NCBI RefSeq assembly: GCF_037543845.1
Contig: NZ_JBBIFX010000001.1
Coordinates: 1,364,001-1,428,000, forward strand
Direction of reading: 5' to 3'
Source: Gymnodinialimonas ulvae
GTDB taxonomy: Bacteria > Pseudomonadota > Alphaproteobacteria > Rhodobacterales > Rhodobacteraceae
DNA length: 64,000 nucleotides
The notes beneath the pieces are model-generated. The model was not told the DNA's origin. It worked only from the letters and a program-made list of their open reading frames with translations, and searched no databases. Shown here piece after piece: positions 16,752 through 25,881 of this stretch (within the stretch, counting starts at the first letter, position 1; every line of letters begins with the position of its first letter). A program made the translations under genes and the position numbers.

Positions 16752-16785
16752 TTGTCTTTATGTATTTTTTCAGAAGCTTATAGAT
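16752..16785 (+). promoter_or_regulatory. AT-rich putative promoter for the importer operon
   Basis: The stretch 16732-16790 is sharply AT-rich. It contains TTGTCT (16752) and TATAGAT (16779-16785); the 21-base spacing is longer than ideal, so the exact -35 is unsure. The palindrome at 16786-16803 follows immediately, where a transcription start would fall. Confidence 0.35.
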
Positions 16786-16803
16786 TTGTGCACGCGTGCA
16801 CAA
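16786..16803. promoter_or_regulatory. perfect 18-bp palindrome, likely operator
   Basis: TTGTGCACGCGTGCACAA is a perfect palindrome with a central CG. It lies about 125 bp before the binding-protein start, directly after a TATAGAT element, the position expected of a repressor operator. Size and symmetry suit a LacI- or GntR-type dimer. No such regulator gene is adjacent. Confidence 0.6.
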
Positions 16804-16926
16804 CTCGACGTCAGGCGCTCAAATCCGCGCCAGTCTCCCCCCGTGACTTCCCCAATCCCCCTGCTATGCTCGCCCCCAAGCGGCGGCCGGGCCGTGTCAA
16901 AAAATGAACCTCCGGGGAGAGATTTT

Positions 16927-18480
16927 ATGAACCGCTATATCGTCGCCAGCGCCCTTGCGTTGGCCACCGCCTTGCCTGTGCAGGCCGAAACCTTCCGGTG
17001 GGCCGCCACCACCGATCCGCAAACCATGGACCCCCACGCCGTCAGTTCCGCGCCGGTTCTGGGCTTTCTGAACAACGTCTATGAGGGCCTCGTGCGCCGC
17101 GGCCGCGACATGGCCATCGAAGGCGCGCTGGCGACAAGCTGGGAGCCGCTGCCCGATGGCGCGGGCTGGCGCTTCAACCTGCGCGAGGGCGTGACGTTCC
17201 ATGGCGGCGAAGCCTTCACCGCCGAAGACGTCCGCTTCTCCTACGAGCGCGCAAGTTCAGAGGACAGCGACGTGGCCAGCTGGTTCGCGCCGGTCTCCGA
17301 CGTGGTCGTCGTCGACGAGTTCACCGTCGATATCCTGACCTCCTCGCCGCAGCCGATCTTCCCCGACAGCATCGCCAACTGGATGATCATGGACAGTGGA
17401 TGGGCCGCCGACAACGGCGCCGAGCGCCCGGCCCGCGACGCCGAGAATTACGCCACCCGCAACGTCAACGGCACCGGCGCCTTCCAGCTCGCAAGCCGCC
17501 AGCCCGATCTTGAAACCGTGCTGGTGCCGTTCGACGGCTGGTGGGGCGAGGTCGAGCACAACGTGACCGAGGCCGTGTTCACCCCGATCCAGAACTCCGC
17601 CACCGCCGTCGCCGCGCTTCTGTCAGGCGACATCGACCTGATCGACCCGGTCCCGGTGCAGGACGCGGCCCGCGTCAACGAGTCCGACGGCGTCTATGTG
17701 CTCGACGGGATCGAAGCGCGTGTGATCATGTTGGGCTTCGCCCATGACCACGACACGCTGCAAAACGGCGGTGAAAACATCTTCGCGGATGTTCGTGTCC
17801 GCCAGGCCGTGGCACATGCCGTGAACGTGCCCGCGATCCTGCAGGCGATCATGGGAGGCAATGCCGAAGAGGCGAGCCAGCTCGTCTCCCCCGCAATGCG
17901 CGGCTATTCCGAGGCCAACGCCGAGCGCCCGGCCTATGACCTCGACCGCGCGCGCGCTCTGATCGCCGAGGCGGGCGCGGATGGCGCGGAATTCACCCTG
18001 TCCTGCCCCAACGACCGCTACCTCAACGACGAAGCCGTCTGTCAAGCCATCGTCGCGATGCTGGCGCAGGTCGGCCTGACGGCAACGCTCGATGCGATGC
18101 CGGTCTCGAATTACTGGCCCGAACTGCGGGAAGACAATTTCGACATGTATCTTCTGGGCTGGTCGCCCGGCACTTTTGATGCCGAACACCCGATCCGCTT
18201 CCTCGTCCACACCAATGGCGAACGTCTGGGCACCTGGAACTTCGGCGGCTATTCCAACCCGCGCATCGACGAGATGCTGCCGATGATCCAATCCGAGATC
18301 GACGACAGCGCCCGTCAGGCAATGCTCGATGAAGCGGCGTCAATCATCCAGGACGACATGGTTTACGTTCCGATGTATGTCCAGCCGCTACTCTGGGGCG
18401 TGCGCGACGGGATCGAGCTGACCCAGCGGCCCGACAACTTCTTCATCCTGCGTTGGGTGAATGTCGGCGCCGAGAACTGA
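16927..18480 (+). CDS. ABC transporter substrate-binding protein, family 5
   Basis: 517-residue periplasmic binding protein of the dipeptide/oligopeptide family. A short signal peptide MNRYIVASALALATALPVQA precedes ETFRWAATTDPQTMDPH; blocks VTFHGGEAFTAEDVRFSYERA, RNVNGTGAFQLASRQPD and YLLGWSPGTFDAEHPIRFLVH follow. GGGGAGAGA precedes the ATG. First gene of a complete importer with the permeases at 18803 and 19807 and the ATPase at 20953. Paralogue of the orphan protein at 8215. The ligand (peptide, opine or other) cannot be told. Confidence 0.9.
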   Translation: MNRYIVASALALATALPVQAETFRWAATTDPQTMDPHAVSSAPVLGFLNNVYEGLVRRGRDMAIEGALATSWEPLPDGAGWRFNLREGVTFHGGEAFTAEDVRFSYERASSEDSDVASWFAPVSDVVVVDEFTVDILTSSPQPIFPDSIANWMIMDSGWAADNGAERPARDAENYATRNVNGTGAFQLASRQPDLETVLVPFDGWWGEVEHNVTEAVFTPIQNSATAVAALLSGDIDLIDPVPVQDAARVNESDGVYVLDGIEARVIMLGFAHDHDTLQNGGENIFADVRVRQAVAHAVNVPAILQAIMGGNAEEASQLVSPAMRGYSEANAERPAYDLDRARALIAEAGADGAEFTLSCPNDRYLNDEAVCQAIVAMLAQVGLTATLDAMPVSNYWPELREDNFDMYLLGWSPGTFDAEHPIRFLVHTNGERLGTWNFGGYSNPRIDEMLPMIQSEIDDSARQAMLDEAASIIQDDMVYVPMYVQPLLWGVRDGIELTQRPDNFFILRWVNVGAEN

Positions 18481-18522
18481 TCTGGCGCGCCCTGCTCCAG
18501 CGGTCGGGATCCCTTTACGGGT

Positions 18523-18611
18523 GCGAGGGGGCAAGACCCCCCTCGCGCGCCCCAATCCTCTAAAGGGGGGCCTGCCCCCTTGAGCGGGGTTTTCTGCGGA
18601 AAACCCCGCTC
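18523..18611 (+). repeat. three tandem hairpins between binding protein and permease genes
   Basis: The 322-bp gap 18481-18802 holds no gene but three adjacent inverted repeats: GCGAGGGGG/CCCCCTCGC (18523-18531 with 18538-18546), AAGGGGG/CCCCCTT (18563-18569 with 18575-18581) and a perfect 13-bp stem GAGCGGGGTTTTC/GAAAACCCCGCTC (18582-18594 with 18599-18611, loop TGCG). The following CACCCCCGGAGAATTTC resembles an intergenic sequence I recall as frequent in Rhodobacteraceae. Likely roles are partial termination or mRNA stabilisation, giving more binding protein than permease. Confidence 0.75.
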
Positions 18612-18802
18612 ACCCCCGGAGAATTTCGGAAACAAGGAAGCAGGCGCGAGAGGATACGGCACAGCCCGGCCTCGCCCATCTGTTGCGCGCCAGACGCATT
18701 TGACAGCGCAGGGTTGCATCGTGCGGCAAATTTCGTCCCCAACGCGTCGCGACGATGGTGTCGCGCCTTGACCCTTCCACAGTGAGGCCGCACAACCGAC
18801 CC

Positions 18803-19807
18803 ATGCTCAGCTTCATCCTGCGTCGCGTCTTCCAATCCCTGCTCGTCCTTCTTGTCGTGGGACTCGTGGCCTTTGCCATGTTCCGCTTCGTGGGCGATCC
18901 GATTGACACGATGCTCGGGCAGGAGCGTACGATGCAGGACATCGAACGCCTGCGCGAGCAGCTGGGTCTGAACAAGCCGTTCTTCGTGCAATATTGGGAT
19001 TTCCTGGTGCGCGCCGTGCAAGGCGATCTGGGGATATCTTACCGGCAGGGTCGGCCCGTCGCCGAGATCATTGCCGAACGCCTGCCCGCGACGCTTGAGC
19101 TTGCGATGATCTCGGGGGCGCTGGCGCTGATCTTCGGGATAGGCCTGGGCATTTTCACCGCCATCCGCCGCGAGGGCGTGACCGCCAATTTCATCATGAC
19201 CGTCAGCTTGATCGGCGTCTCGCTGCCCACCTTCCTGATCGGTGTGCTGCTGATCTACGGCTTCGGCGTCGGGCTCGACATTCGCATCCCCTTCACCGAC
19301 ACGATGATCAACACCGGTGGCATGCCCACCTTCGGGCGCGGCGATACCGTTGATCTGGGCTGGTGGACCACCGGGTTCGCGACCTGGGACGGGGTGCAAA
19401 GCATCATCTTGCCCGCGATCACGCTTGGCCTTTATCAAATGACGCTGATCATGCGGCTGGTGCGCGCCGAGATGCTCGAAGTGCTGCGCGCCGACTACAT
19501 CCGCTTCGCCCGCGCCCGGGGCCTCGGCGACCGCGCGATCAACTTTCGCCACGCGCTCAAGAACACCATGGTGCCGGTGATCACCGTCACCGGCCTGCAG
19601 CTCGGCTCGATCATCGCCTTCGCGATCATCACCGAAACCGTGTTCCAATGGCCGGGCGTCGGGCTTCTTTTCATCAACGCGATTCAGTTCGTCGATATCC
19701 CCGTCATGGCCGCGTACCTGATGCTGATCTCGGTCATGTTCGTGGCGATCAACCTGATCGTGGACCTGCTTTACGTGTTCATCGATCCGCGTCTGAGGGT
19801 AAGCTGA
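18803..19807 (+). CDS. ABC transporter permease, DppB/OppB type
   Basis: 334 residues, about six membrane helices. Starts MLSFILRRVFQSLLVLLVV; contains the FVQYWDFLVRAVQGDLGISYR periplasmic block and the EAA loop RAEMLEVLRADYIRFARARG that docks with the ATPase. Preceded by the three-hairpin region, and overlaps the next permease gene by one base (TGATG). Inner-membrane half of the importer. The long periplasmic insert DTMINTGGMPTFGRGDTVDLG is larger than in the shortest DppB proteins. Confidence 0.92.
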   Translation: MLSFILRRVFQSLLVLLVVGLVAFAMFRFVGDPIDTMLGQERTMQDIERLREQLGLNKPFFVQYWDFLVRAVQGDLGISYRQGRPVAEIIAERLPATLELAMISGALALIFGIGLGIFTAIRREGVTANFIMTVSLIGVSLPTFLIGVLLIYGFGVGLDIRIPFTDTMINTGGMPTFGRGDTVDLGWWTTGFATWDGVQSIILPAITLGLYQMTLIMRLVRAEMLEVLRADYIRFARARGLGDRAINFRHALKNTMVPVITVTGLQLGSIIAFAIITETVFQWPGVGLLFINAIQFVDIPVMAAYLMLISVMFVAINLIVDLLYVFIDPRLRVS

Positions 19808-20769
19808 TGACAGATACACCAGACGACATTCCAGCGATCCCCCAGGCCCGCGCGCAGTCGCGCTTCGCACGCGCCTGGGACAGCGACGTGGGCTACGCCT
19901 TCCGGCATTCGCCCGTTGCGATGATCTCGGCCGTCGTCACGCTCGTGCTGATCCTGGCGGCCGTGTTCGCGCCGCTCATCGCCCCGCACGATCCGTTCAA
20001 CCCGGCCACCCTGAACCTGATGAACGGCCTGACCCCGCCCGGCACCCCCTCCGTCTTCACCGGGGAAAGCTTCATCCTGGGCACCGATGACCAGGGCCGC
20101 GATGTGTTCTCCACCATCCTTTACGGGATGCGCGTGTCGCTGTTTGTGGGATTTGCCGCCGTGACCTTCGCGCTGGTTCTGGGCGTCACACTTGGCCTGA
20201 TCGCGGCCTATGTCGGCGGCTGGACCGAGACGATCATCATGCGCATCGCCGATATCCAGCTGACCTTTCCCTCGATCCTGGTCGCCATGCTGATCTTCGG
20301 GATCGCGAAGGGGATCACACCCATCGAATACAGAGACCAAGTGGCGATTGCCGTCCTTATCCTCGCCATCGGCCTGTCGGATTGGGTGCAGTTTGCCCGC
20401 GTCGTGCGCGGCGCCACGCTGGTCGAAAAGAACAAGGAATACGTGCAGGCCGCGCGCCTGATCGGGCGCTCGCCGTTCACGATCATGGCGCGCCACATCC
20501 TGCCGAATGTCCTGTCGCCCGTACTGGTGATCGCAACGATCTCACTGGCACTCGCCATCATCGCTGAGGCCACTTTGTCATTCCTGGGCGTCGGCGCACC
20601 GCCCACCGAGCCCTCGCTCGGCACGCTGATCCGCATCGGCCAGACATTCCTGTTCTCGGGCAATTGGTGGATCCTCGTGTTCCCGGCCGCGACCCTGCTG
20701 GTGCTGGCACTGTCGGTGAACCTGCTGGGGGATTGGCTGCGCGACGCGCTTAATCCGAGGCTGCGGTGA
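19807..20769 (+). CDS. ABC transporter permease, DppC/OppC type
   Basis: 320 residues; N-terminal cytoplasmic stretch, one helix at about 40-60, then the conserved LGTDDQGRDVFSTILYGMRVSL block and the EAA loop KNKEYVQAARLIGRSPFTIMARHILPNV. The C-terminus EATLSFLGVGAPPTEPSLG...LGDWLRDALNPRLR is the family hallmark. Overlaps the stop of the upstream permease and the start of the 60-residue gene downstream. Confidence 0.93.
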   Translation: MTDTPDDIPAIPQARAQSRFARAWDSDVGYAFRHSPVAMISAVVTLVLILAAVFAPLIAPHDPFNPATLNLMNGLTPPGTPSVFTGESFILGTDDQGRDVFSTILYGMRVSLFVGFAAVTFALVLGVTLGLIAAYVGGWTETIIMRIADIQLTFPSILVAMLIFGIAKGITPIEYRDQVAIAVLILAIGLSDWVQFARVVRGATLVEKNKEYVQAARLIGRSPFTIMARHILPNVLSPVLVIATISLALAIIAEATLSFLGVGAPPTEPSLGTLIRIGQTFLFSGNWWILVFPAATLLVLALSVNLLGDWLRDALNPRLR

Positions 20770-20951
20770 TGCAAGAGTTCAACATCCTCCTGATGCTTTT
20801 CGTTGGCACCTCACTTGGACCGTCCGCAGCGCTCGCGCACTACATCGCGGAACGGCGCGGCCTGTGCGAGACATGGCGCTATGCCGTCCTGTCCATGACA
20901 ACGGTGGTAGCAACCATATCTGCCAACTTGTTTTGGCCGGAGGACGGCTGA
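20769..20951 (+). CDS. small hydrophobic protein inside the importer operon
   Basis: 60 residues, two hydrophobic stretches (about 5-24 and 38-56), no family recognised. ATG overlaps the permease TGA, and its stop is one base before the ATPase ATG, so translation is tightly coupled. Could be a small transporter accessory subunit; it may also be a gene remnant kept for coupling. Confidence 0.5.
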   Translation: MQEFNILLMLFVGTSLGPSAALAHYIAERRGLCETWRYAVLSMTTVVATISANLFWPEDG

Positions 20952-20952
20952 C

Positions 20953-22656
20953 ATGCCCCTTCTCGAGATCGAAAACCTCACCGTCGAATTCCCGACCCGC
21001 CGTCAGGTCTTTACCGCCGTGAAATCCGCTCATCTCAGCGTCGAACCCGGCCAAATCCACGGCCTTGTCGGCGAATCCGGCGCGGGCAAATCGACCATCG
21101 GGGCCGCTGTGATGGGCCTTCTGGATCGCCCCGGTCGCATCGCGGGCGGGATCATCCGCTATAAGGGCGAAGAAATCTCGGGCCTCGATGCCGACGCCAT
21201 GCGCGGCCTCCGGGGCAAGAAGATCTCCATGATCTTCCAGGACCCGCTGACCTCGCTCAATCCGCTTTTCACCGTGCGCCAACAACTGGTCGAGACGATA
21301 TCCGAACATCTCGACGTGTCCGACGCGGAGGCCAACCAGCGCGCCCGCGACCTGATCGACCGCGTCGGGATCCCCGACCCCGAAACGCGCCTTGACCAAT
21401 ACCCGCACCAATTCTCCGGCGGGATGCGGCAGCGCGTGGTGATCGCGCTGGCGCTGTGCTCGGAGCCCGACGTCATTATCGCGGATGAGCCCACCACCGC
21501 GCTGGACGTCTCGATCCAGGCGCAGATCCTCGACCTGATCAAGGAGCTGACCCGCGAGCGGCAGGTCGGCGTGATCCTGATCACCCACGACATGGGCGTA
21601 ATCGCCGATACGACCGACAAGGTCACCGTCATGTATATGGGCGAAGTGGTGGAATCCGGCGCGACCAAGCAAGTGTTGGGCGAGCCGAACCACCCCTACA
21701 CCAAAAGCCTCATCGCCGCCGTGCCACGGCCCACCCGCAAGCTGCATCGCTTTCCTTTGATCTCCTACGGCGGGCGCGTCACGGAATTCGCCATCGAAGA
21801 CCTCAAGCGTAATTGGCCGCGGACCAAGGTCGACCGCTCAAAGGCACTGGTTGAGGCACGTGGGCTGACCAAGACCTTCCTGCAAAGACGCGCGATCCTG
21901 CCCCGCAACCGTCAGTTTTTCACCGCCGTCGATCAGGCGCGCTTCGATATCAAGGAAGGCGAAGTCTTTGGCCTGGTCGGGGAATCCGGCTCGGGCAAAT
22001 CCACCATCGCGCGGATGATCGCGGGGCTCTACAGGGTCGATGGCGGCGAGGTCTGGTTCGACGGCGCACAGGTCGCCCCCGCCCCCGGCGGCGTGCCCGA
22101 TGCCTATCGCAAGCAGATCCAGATGATCTTCCAGGACCCCTATTCCTCGCTCAACCCGCGCATGCGCGTCGATGAAATCGTGGCCGAACCCGCCGCCCAT
22201 CACGGGCTTCTGGCGGGTCAGGCGTTGAAGGATCGGGTTGGCGAATTGCTCGACCGCGTGGGCCTTGGCGCGGACGCCGGCCTGAAGTACCCGCATGAAT
22301 TTTCCGGCGGTCAGCGGCAGCGCATCTCGATCGCGCGCGCGCTCGCCACGCAGCCCCGTTTCCTGATCTGTGATGAGCCGACCTCCGCCCTCGACGTGTC
22401 GATCCAGGCGCAGATCCTCAACATCCTCAAGGATTTGCAGGAACACCTTGGGCTGACCATGCTGTTCATCTCCCACGACCTTCCCGTCGTGCGGCAAATG
22501 TGCGATCGGGTCGGCGTGATGAAGAACGGCGAGTTGGTCGAAGTCGCCGAGACCGAGGCGCTGTTTGCCGACCCGCAACATCCCTACACGCAGAGCCTTC
22601 TGTCGCTGATGCCGCGTCTGGATGGGCTGAGCGACGAAGGGCTGGCGGTGGCGTAA
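20953..22656 (+). CDS. dipeptide-type ABC transporter ATPase, DppD-DppF fusion
   Basis: 567 residues with two complete ABC domains in tandem. First domain: Walker A GESGAGKST, signature FSGGMRQRV and Walker B VIIADEPTTALD. Second (from about residue 295): GESGSGKST, FSGGQRQRI and FLICDEPTSALD. Each domain ends with the oligopeptide-transporter tail NHPYTKSLIAAVPRP / QHPYTQSLLSLMP. It energises the importer encoded just upstream and, by inference, uptake through the orphan binding protein at 8215. Confidence 0.94.
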   Translation: MPLLEIENLTVEFPTRRQVFTAVKSAHLSVEPGQIHGLVGESGAGKSTIGAAVMGLLDRPGRIAGGIIRYKGEEISGLDADAMRGLRGKKISMIFQDPLTSLNPLFTVRQQLVETISEHLDVSDAEANQRARDLIDRVGIPDPETRLDQYPHQFSGGMRQRVVIALALCSEPDVIIADEPTTALDVSIQAQILDLIKELTRERQVGVILITHDMGVIADTTDKVTVMYMGEVVESGATKQVLGEPNHPYTKSLIAAVPRPTRKLHRFPLISYGGRVTEFAIEDLKRNWPRTKVDRSKALVEARGLTKTFLQRRAILPRNRQFFTAVDQARFDIKEGEVFGLVGESGSGKSTIARMIAGLYRVDGGEVWFDGAQVAPAPGGVPDAYRKQIQMIFQDPYSSLNPRMRVDEIVAEPAAHHGLLAGQALKDRVGELLDRVGLGADAGLKYPHEFSGGQRQRISIARALATQPRFLICDEPTSALDVSIQAQILNILKDLQEHLGLTMLFISHDLPVVRQMCDRVGVMKNGELVEVAETEALFADPQHPYTQSLLSLMPRLDGLSDEGLAVA

Positions 22657-22766
22657 GGCCCGGATTTTCCGCCGCCTGCAACGCGCGACCTGCCGGGGGA
22701 TTTCATCCCCGTCGTCCATTGGGCTTGAACCGATGCCGAACCGATGGAAGAGCGGACCCGCCGCGC

Positions 22767-25700
22767 TCAGAACCGCAGGAGGAGGGTCACAATTTCATAG
22801 GGCCGCAGTGGCAATTCCACGCGCCTGTCCTTCATCTCAAGCGCCGTGCCGCCCTCTTCCAACAGACCCACGCGCGCCACCTCGCTCACCGCCCCACCAA
22901 ATGTCAGCGCAACCGGGCCGCGCGTGGCATGGGCCTCAAACAGCCGAACGATCACGCCGTCGCCGTCTTCTGCCGGTTTCACCGTCTCGATCACCGCGCG
23001 CCCAGACGAACAGCGCACCAACGGCTCAACCGCATCGCCCTGCCCGCCACCGCCACCCGAGAACACCCGCGGCGGGTAGTTCAGCGCATAGGCCTCTGCC
23101 CGCACGTCAACCCGCGTGTTGCCCAGATGCGGCAGCAGCGCATAGGTGAAGCGATGCGCGCCCTGATCCGCGCCGCTGTCGGGCATCGTCGCCGATTTGA
23201 TCAACGACAGGCGCAGCACATCATCGCGCACGTCATAGCCATATTTGCAATCGTTGAGCAGCGCGACACCGTAGTCGCCCTCGCTCAGATCGGCCCATTT
23301 CTGCGCCGGAACCTCGAATTGTGCCGCATCCCACGAGGTGTTGCGATGGGTGGGCCGGTCGATCTGACCCCATTGGATATCGAAGATCGCGCGGCTGGCG
23401 CGGATATCCACCGGGAATGCCGCCTTCAGCAGCAGATGCGTTTCGTGCCAATCGACATCGGTCTCGAAATCCACCCGGGCGGAGCCGCGGCGCAGCACAA
23501 TCCGCTGCGTGATGCGGCTTTGGCGGAATGCGCGCTCGACCTCAACCACCGCGCGCAGGGGGCCGGTTTCGACCACCTTGATCCGGGTCAGACCGCCGAC
23601 CACTTCGCCGCGATCCTCAAAGAAGATATCGATGTCCCAAGCGTCCCAGCTTACGGGGCGGTCTTCGAACAATTCCAATCGGTTACCGAACGTACCCGGC
23701 TTCAAGACTTCGCGCCGGGCGCGCTTGTCAAATAGCCGGGTGATCATCCCGTGATCGCCGATCTCGACCCGCAGAAGCTCGTTTTCCATCACCGCGCCTG
23801 CGTCCTCGGTATAGGCCTGCGCGCCTGACACCTCGGCCCCCGCCGCCGCGTGTTCCAACGCGCGCGCCGCCAAAGGCACGCCCTCGGGCAGTTCCACCAA
23901 CACACCGTCCGCCACCACCTGCGCCGGCAGGGCCATGCCGTCCTCCGCCGCCGGGCCGTCCAGCACCACCTGCCGTCGGCCCGCAAGCGGCGCCCCGTCC
24001 AGCACCAGCCAATCCGCGCCCTCGGGCATCAACGCGGAACCGGCGCGCGCCAACGCGCCCTCCGCCGCGCCCATGATCCAGTCGAAATCGGCCCGCGCGT
24101 CCTCGAACACCACGCCGATTGACGTACCCGTCAGGATATCGTGGAACTGGTTCGTGCACAGCCGTTGCCACACCGCCGTCAGATCCTCGGGCGCATGGCC
24201 GCGTTCCATCGCCAGCGCCATCGCCAGCTCTGCGTCATGCAGCGCCACCTCCGCCTTGCGATTGGCGCGTTTGATCCACCCTTGCGAGGTCAGCACCCCG
24301 CGATGCCCCTCAAGGTAGAACTCCCCCTGCCACACAGGCAACCGATGCGCCTTGTCCTCCAGGGCTTCGAAAAACGCCCGCACGGTCGACGGCGTCAATC
24401 GCGGCGCGCCCGGCATGGCCGACCAGACCTTGGCCTTGCGGATCAACTCATCCGTCGGCCCGCCGCCGCCATCGCCAAAGCCGTAGCAGATCAACAGATC
24501 GCACACCCGGTCCTTGACCGTCGAGCGCGTCCACGTCCCCACGACCTCCTCCGCCGTCAGGTCGCTTTTGTAGTTCGTCGGGAACGGCAGGTGCTGCACC
24601 TCGCGCGGGGTGGTCAGGAATTGCGCCATCACGCGACTGCCGTCTATGCCTTCCCACAGCGTCGTGGAGGCGGGCATCTGGTTGTATTGGTTCCAGTTTA
24701 CCTTGTTCGTCACGAACCACCTGAGTCCTGCCTGCACCATCAATTGCGGCAGGCATCCCGGAAATCCGAACGTGTCGGGCAGCCAAAGAACCGGCGTCTC
24801 CGCCCCCTCCCCGAAAGCTGCATCGCAATACCGCCGCGCCAAGGCGATCTGCCGGACCAGTGCTTCGGGCCCCGGCATATTGGCATCGGGCTCCACCCAC
24901 ATGCCGCCCAGAACCTCCCACCGGCCCTCCGCCACACGCGCCTTGATGCCATCGAAAATCTTCGGGTAATCCTGCGCGGTCCAATCGTAGAGTTGCGGCT
25001 GGCTATGGCTGAAGCGAAACTCTGGGTGCTTCTCCATCAGCCGCAGCACATTGGAATAGGTCCGCGCGTTCTTTTGCCGGATCTGCGCGATGGGCCAGAG
25101 GTAGGCGACATCCATATGCGCATGGCCCGCCGCATGCAGGTCAATGTCCAGTGATGGCCCGGCTTTTTCGAGGCCCTCCAACAGCTTTGCCGTGGCGGGC
25201 GCGACCGAGCGGCGGAAATCCTCACCCATCGGATCGCGCGTATCAAGCGCCAGGAACGCCTGATCAAGTGCTGTGAGGATCGCGTGTTTCTCGGGCCGGT
25301 TGTCGTTCAATTCCGAACACAGATCGAGCGCGACCTCCGCCGTGGATTGAAACGTCTCAAGCGCCCGGTCGATCTCGATCACACTGCATTCCTGCATCAA
25401 AAGCTGCGTGCGGTTGCTCGGATCGGGCGGCCACCCGGTCAGGCCCGTCCAGCCGTGGATCAGCAGATCATGGGGCAATCCATCGGCAAATTGTTCGGGG
25501 ATCTCGATCGTGTGGTGATAGCGATCGGCCGAGGCAATTGCCGCTCCGTCGATGTACAAAAGCCCCTCGGGATGGGTGAAAATATCGCCCGCCACCCCCA
25601 TCGGCAAATGCAGCGCCGGATGCTTCCAGCCTTTCGGCACCGTGAACCGCGAGCGCAGCACGAAGTGCAGGTCCTGCCCGCCCCAATAGGCGTTCCAATC

Positions 25701-25880
25701 CAGCGTCACGCCCCGTCCGTCGCAGGCAAAAACCGACAGGTCGGGCCGCGCCACCGCGTCGGGCAAGGTCTCCAAAACGAACCGGTCAATCGGCGCCCGC
25801 CGCGCGGCGACCATTGGCGCAATAAGGCGCAGCCGCTGCGCGACCTTCTCGGCCGTCAATCGCATCCGATGCGACGGCAT
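22767..25880 (-). CDS. alpha-mannosidase, GH38 family
   Basis: 1037-residue glycoside hydrolase of family 38, the length of cytosolic/bacterial class II alpha-mannosidases. Zn-binding HAAGHAHMDVAYLWPIAQ, GGMWVEPDANMPGPEALVRQ, and the nucleophile Asp in LWLPDTFGFPGCLPQL are visible. The C-terminal half is beta-rich (ENELLRVEIGDHGMITRLFDKRARREV). No signal peptide, so it acts in the cytoplasm on imported mannosides. Last gene of the minus-strand importer operon, starting one base after the ATPase stop. The start ATG at 25880 or the internal ATG five codons later are both possible. Confidence 0.93.
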   Translation of the reverse strand: MPSHRMRLTAEKVAQRLRLIAPMVAARRAPIDRFVLETLPDAVARPDLSVFACDGRGVTLDWNAYWGGQDLHFVLRSRFTVPKGWKHPALHLPMGVAGDIFTHPEGLLYIDGAAIASADRYHHTIEIPEQFADGLPHDLLIHGWTGLTGWPPDPSNRTQLLMQECSVIEIDRALETFQSTAEVALDLCSELNDNRPEKHAILTALDQAFLALDTRDPMGEDFRRSVAPATAKLLEGLEKAGPSLDIDLHAAGHAHMDVAYLWPIAQIRQKNARTYSNVLRLMEKHPEFRFSHSQPQLYDWTAQDYPKIFDGIKARVAEGRWEVLGGMWVEPDANMPGPEALVRQIALARRYCDAAFGEGAETPVLWLPDTFGFPGCLPQLMVQAGLRWFVTNKVNWNQYNQMPASTTLWEGIDGSRVMAQFLTTPREVQHLPFPTNYKSDLTAEEVVGTWTRSTVKDRVCDLLICYGFGDGGGGPTDELIRKAKVWSAMPGAPRLTPSTVRAFFEALEDKAHRLPVWQGEFYLEGHRGVLTSQGWIKRANRKAEVALHDAELAMALAMERGHAPEDLTAVWQRLCTNQFHDILTGTSIGVVFEDARADFDWIMGAAEGALARAGSALMPEGADWLVLDGAPLAGRRQVVLDGPAAEDGMALPAQVVADGVLVELPEGVPLAARALEHAAAGAEVSGAQAYTEDAGAVMENELLRVEIGDHGMITRLFDKRARREVLKPGTFGNRLELFEDRPVSWDAWDIDIFFEDRGEVVGGLTRIKVVETGPLRAVVEVERAFRQSRITQRIVLRRGSARVDFETDVDWHETHLLLKAAFPVDIRASRAIFDIQWGQIDRPTHRNTSWDAAQFEVPAQKWADLSEGDYGVALLNDCKYGYDVRDDVLRLSLIKSATMPDSGADQGAHRFTYALLPHLGNTRVDVRAEAYALNYPPRVFSGGGGGQGDAVEPLVRCSSGRAVIETVKPAEDGDGVIVRLFEAHATRGPVALTFGGAVSEVARVGLLEEGGTALEMKDRRVELPLRPYEIVTLLLRF

Positions 25881-25881
25881 C

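Noticed and set aside
18560..19870. 436-codon minus-strand frame over the hairpin region and permease
   Set aside because: Shadow of the DppB-type gene; His/Asp/Glu-rich translation with no family pattern.
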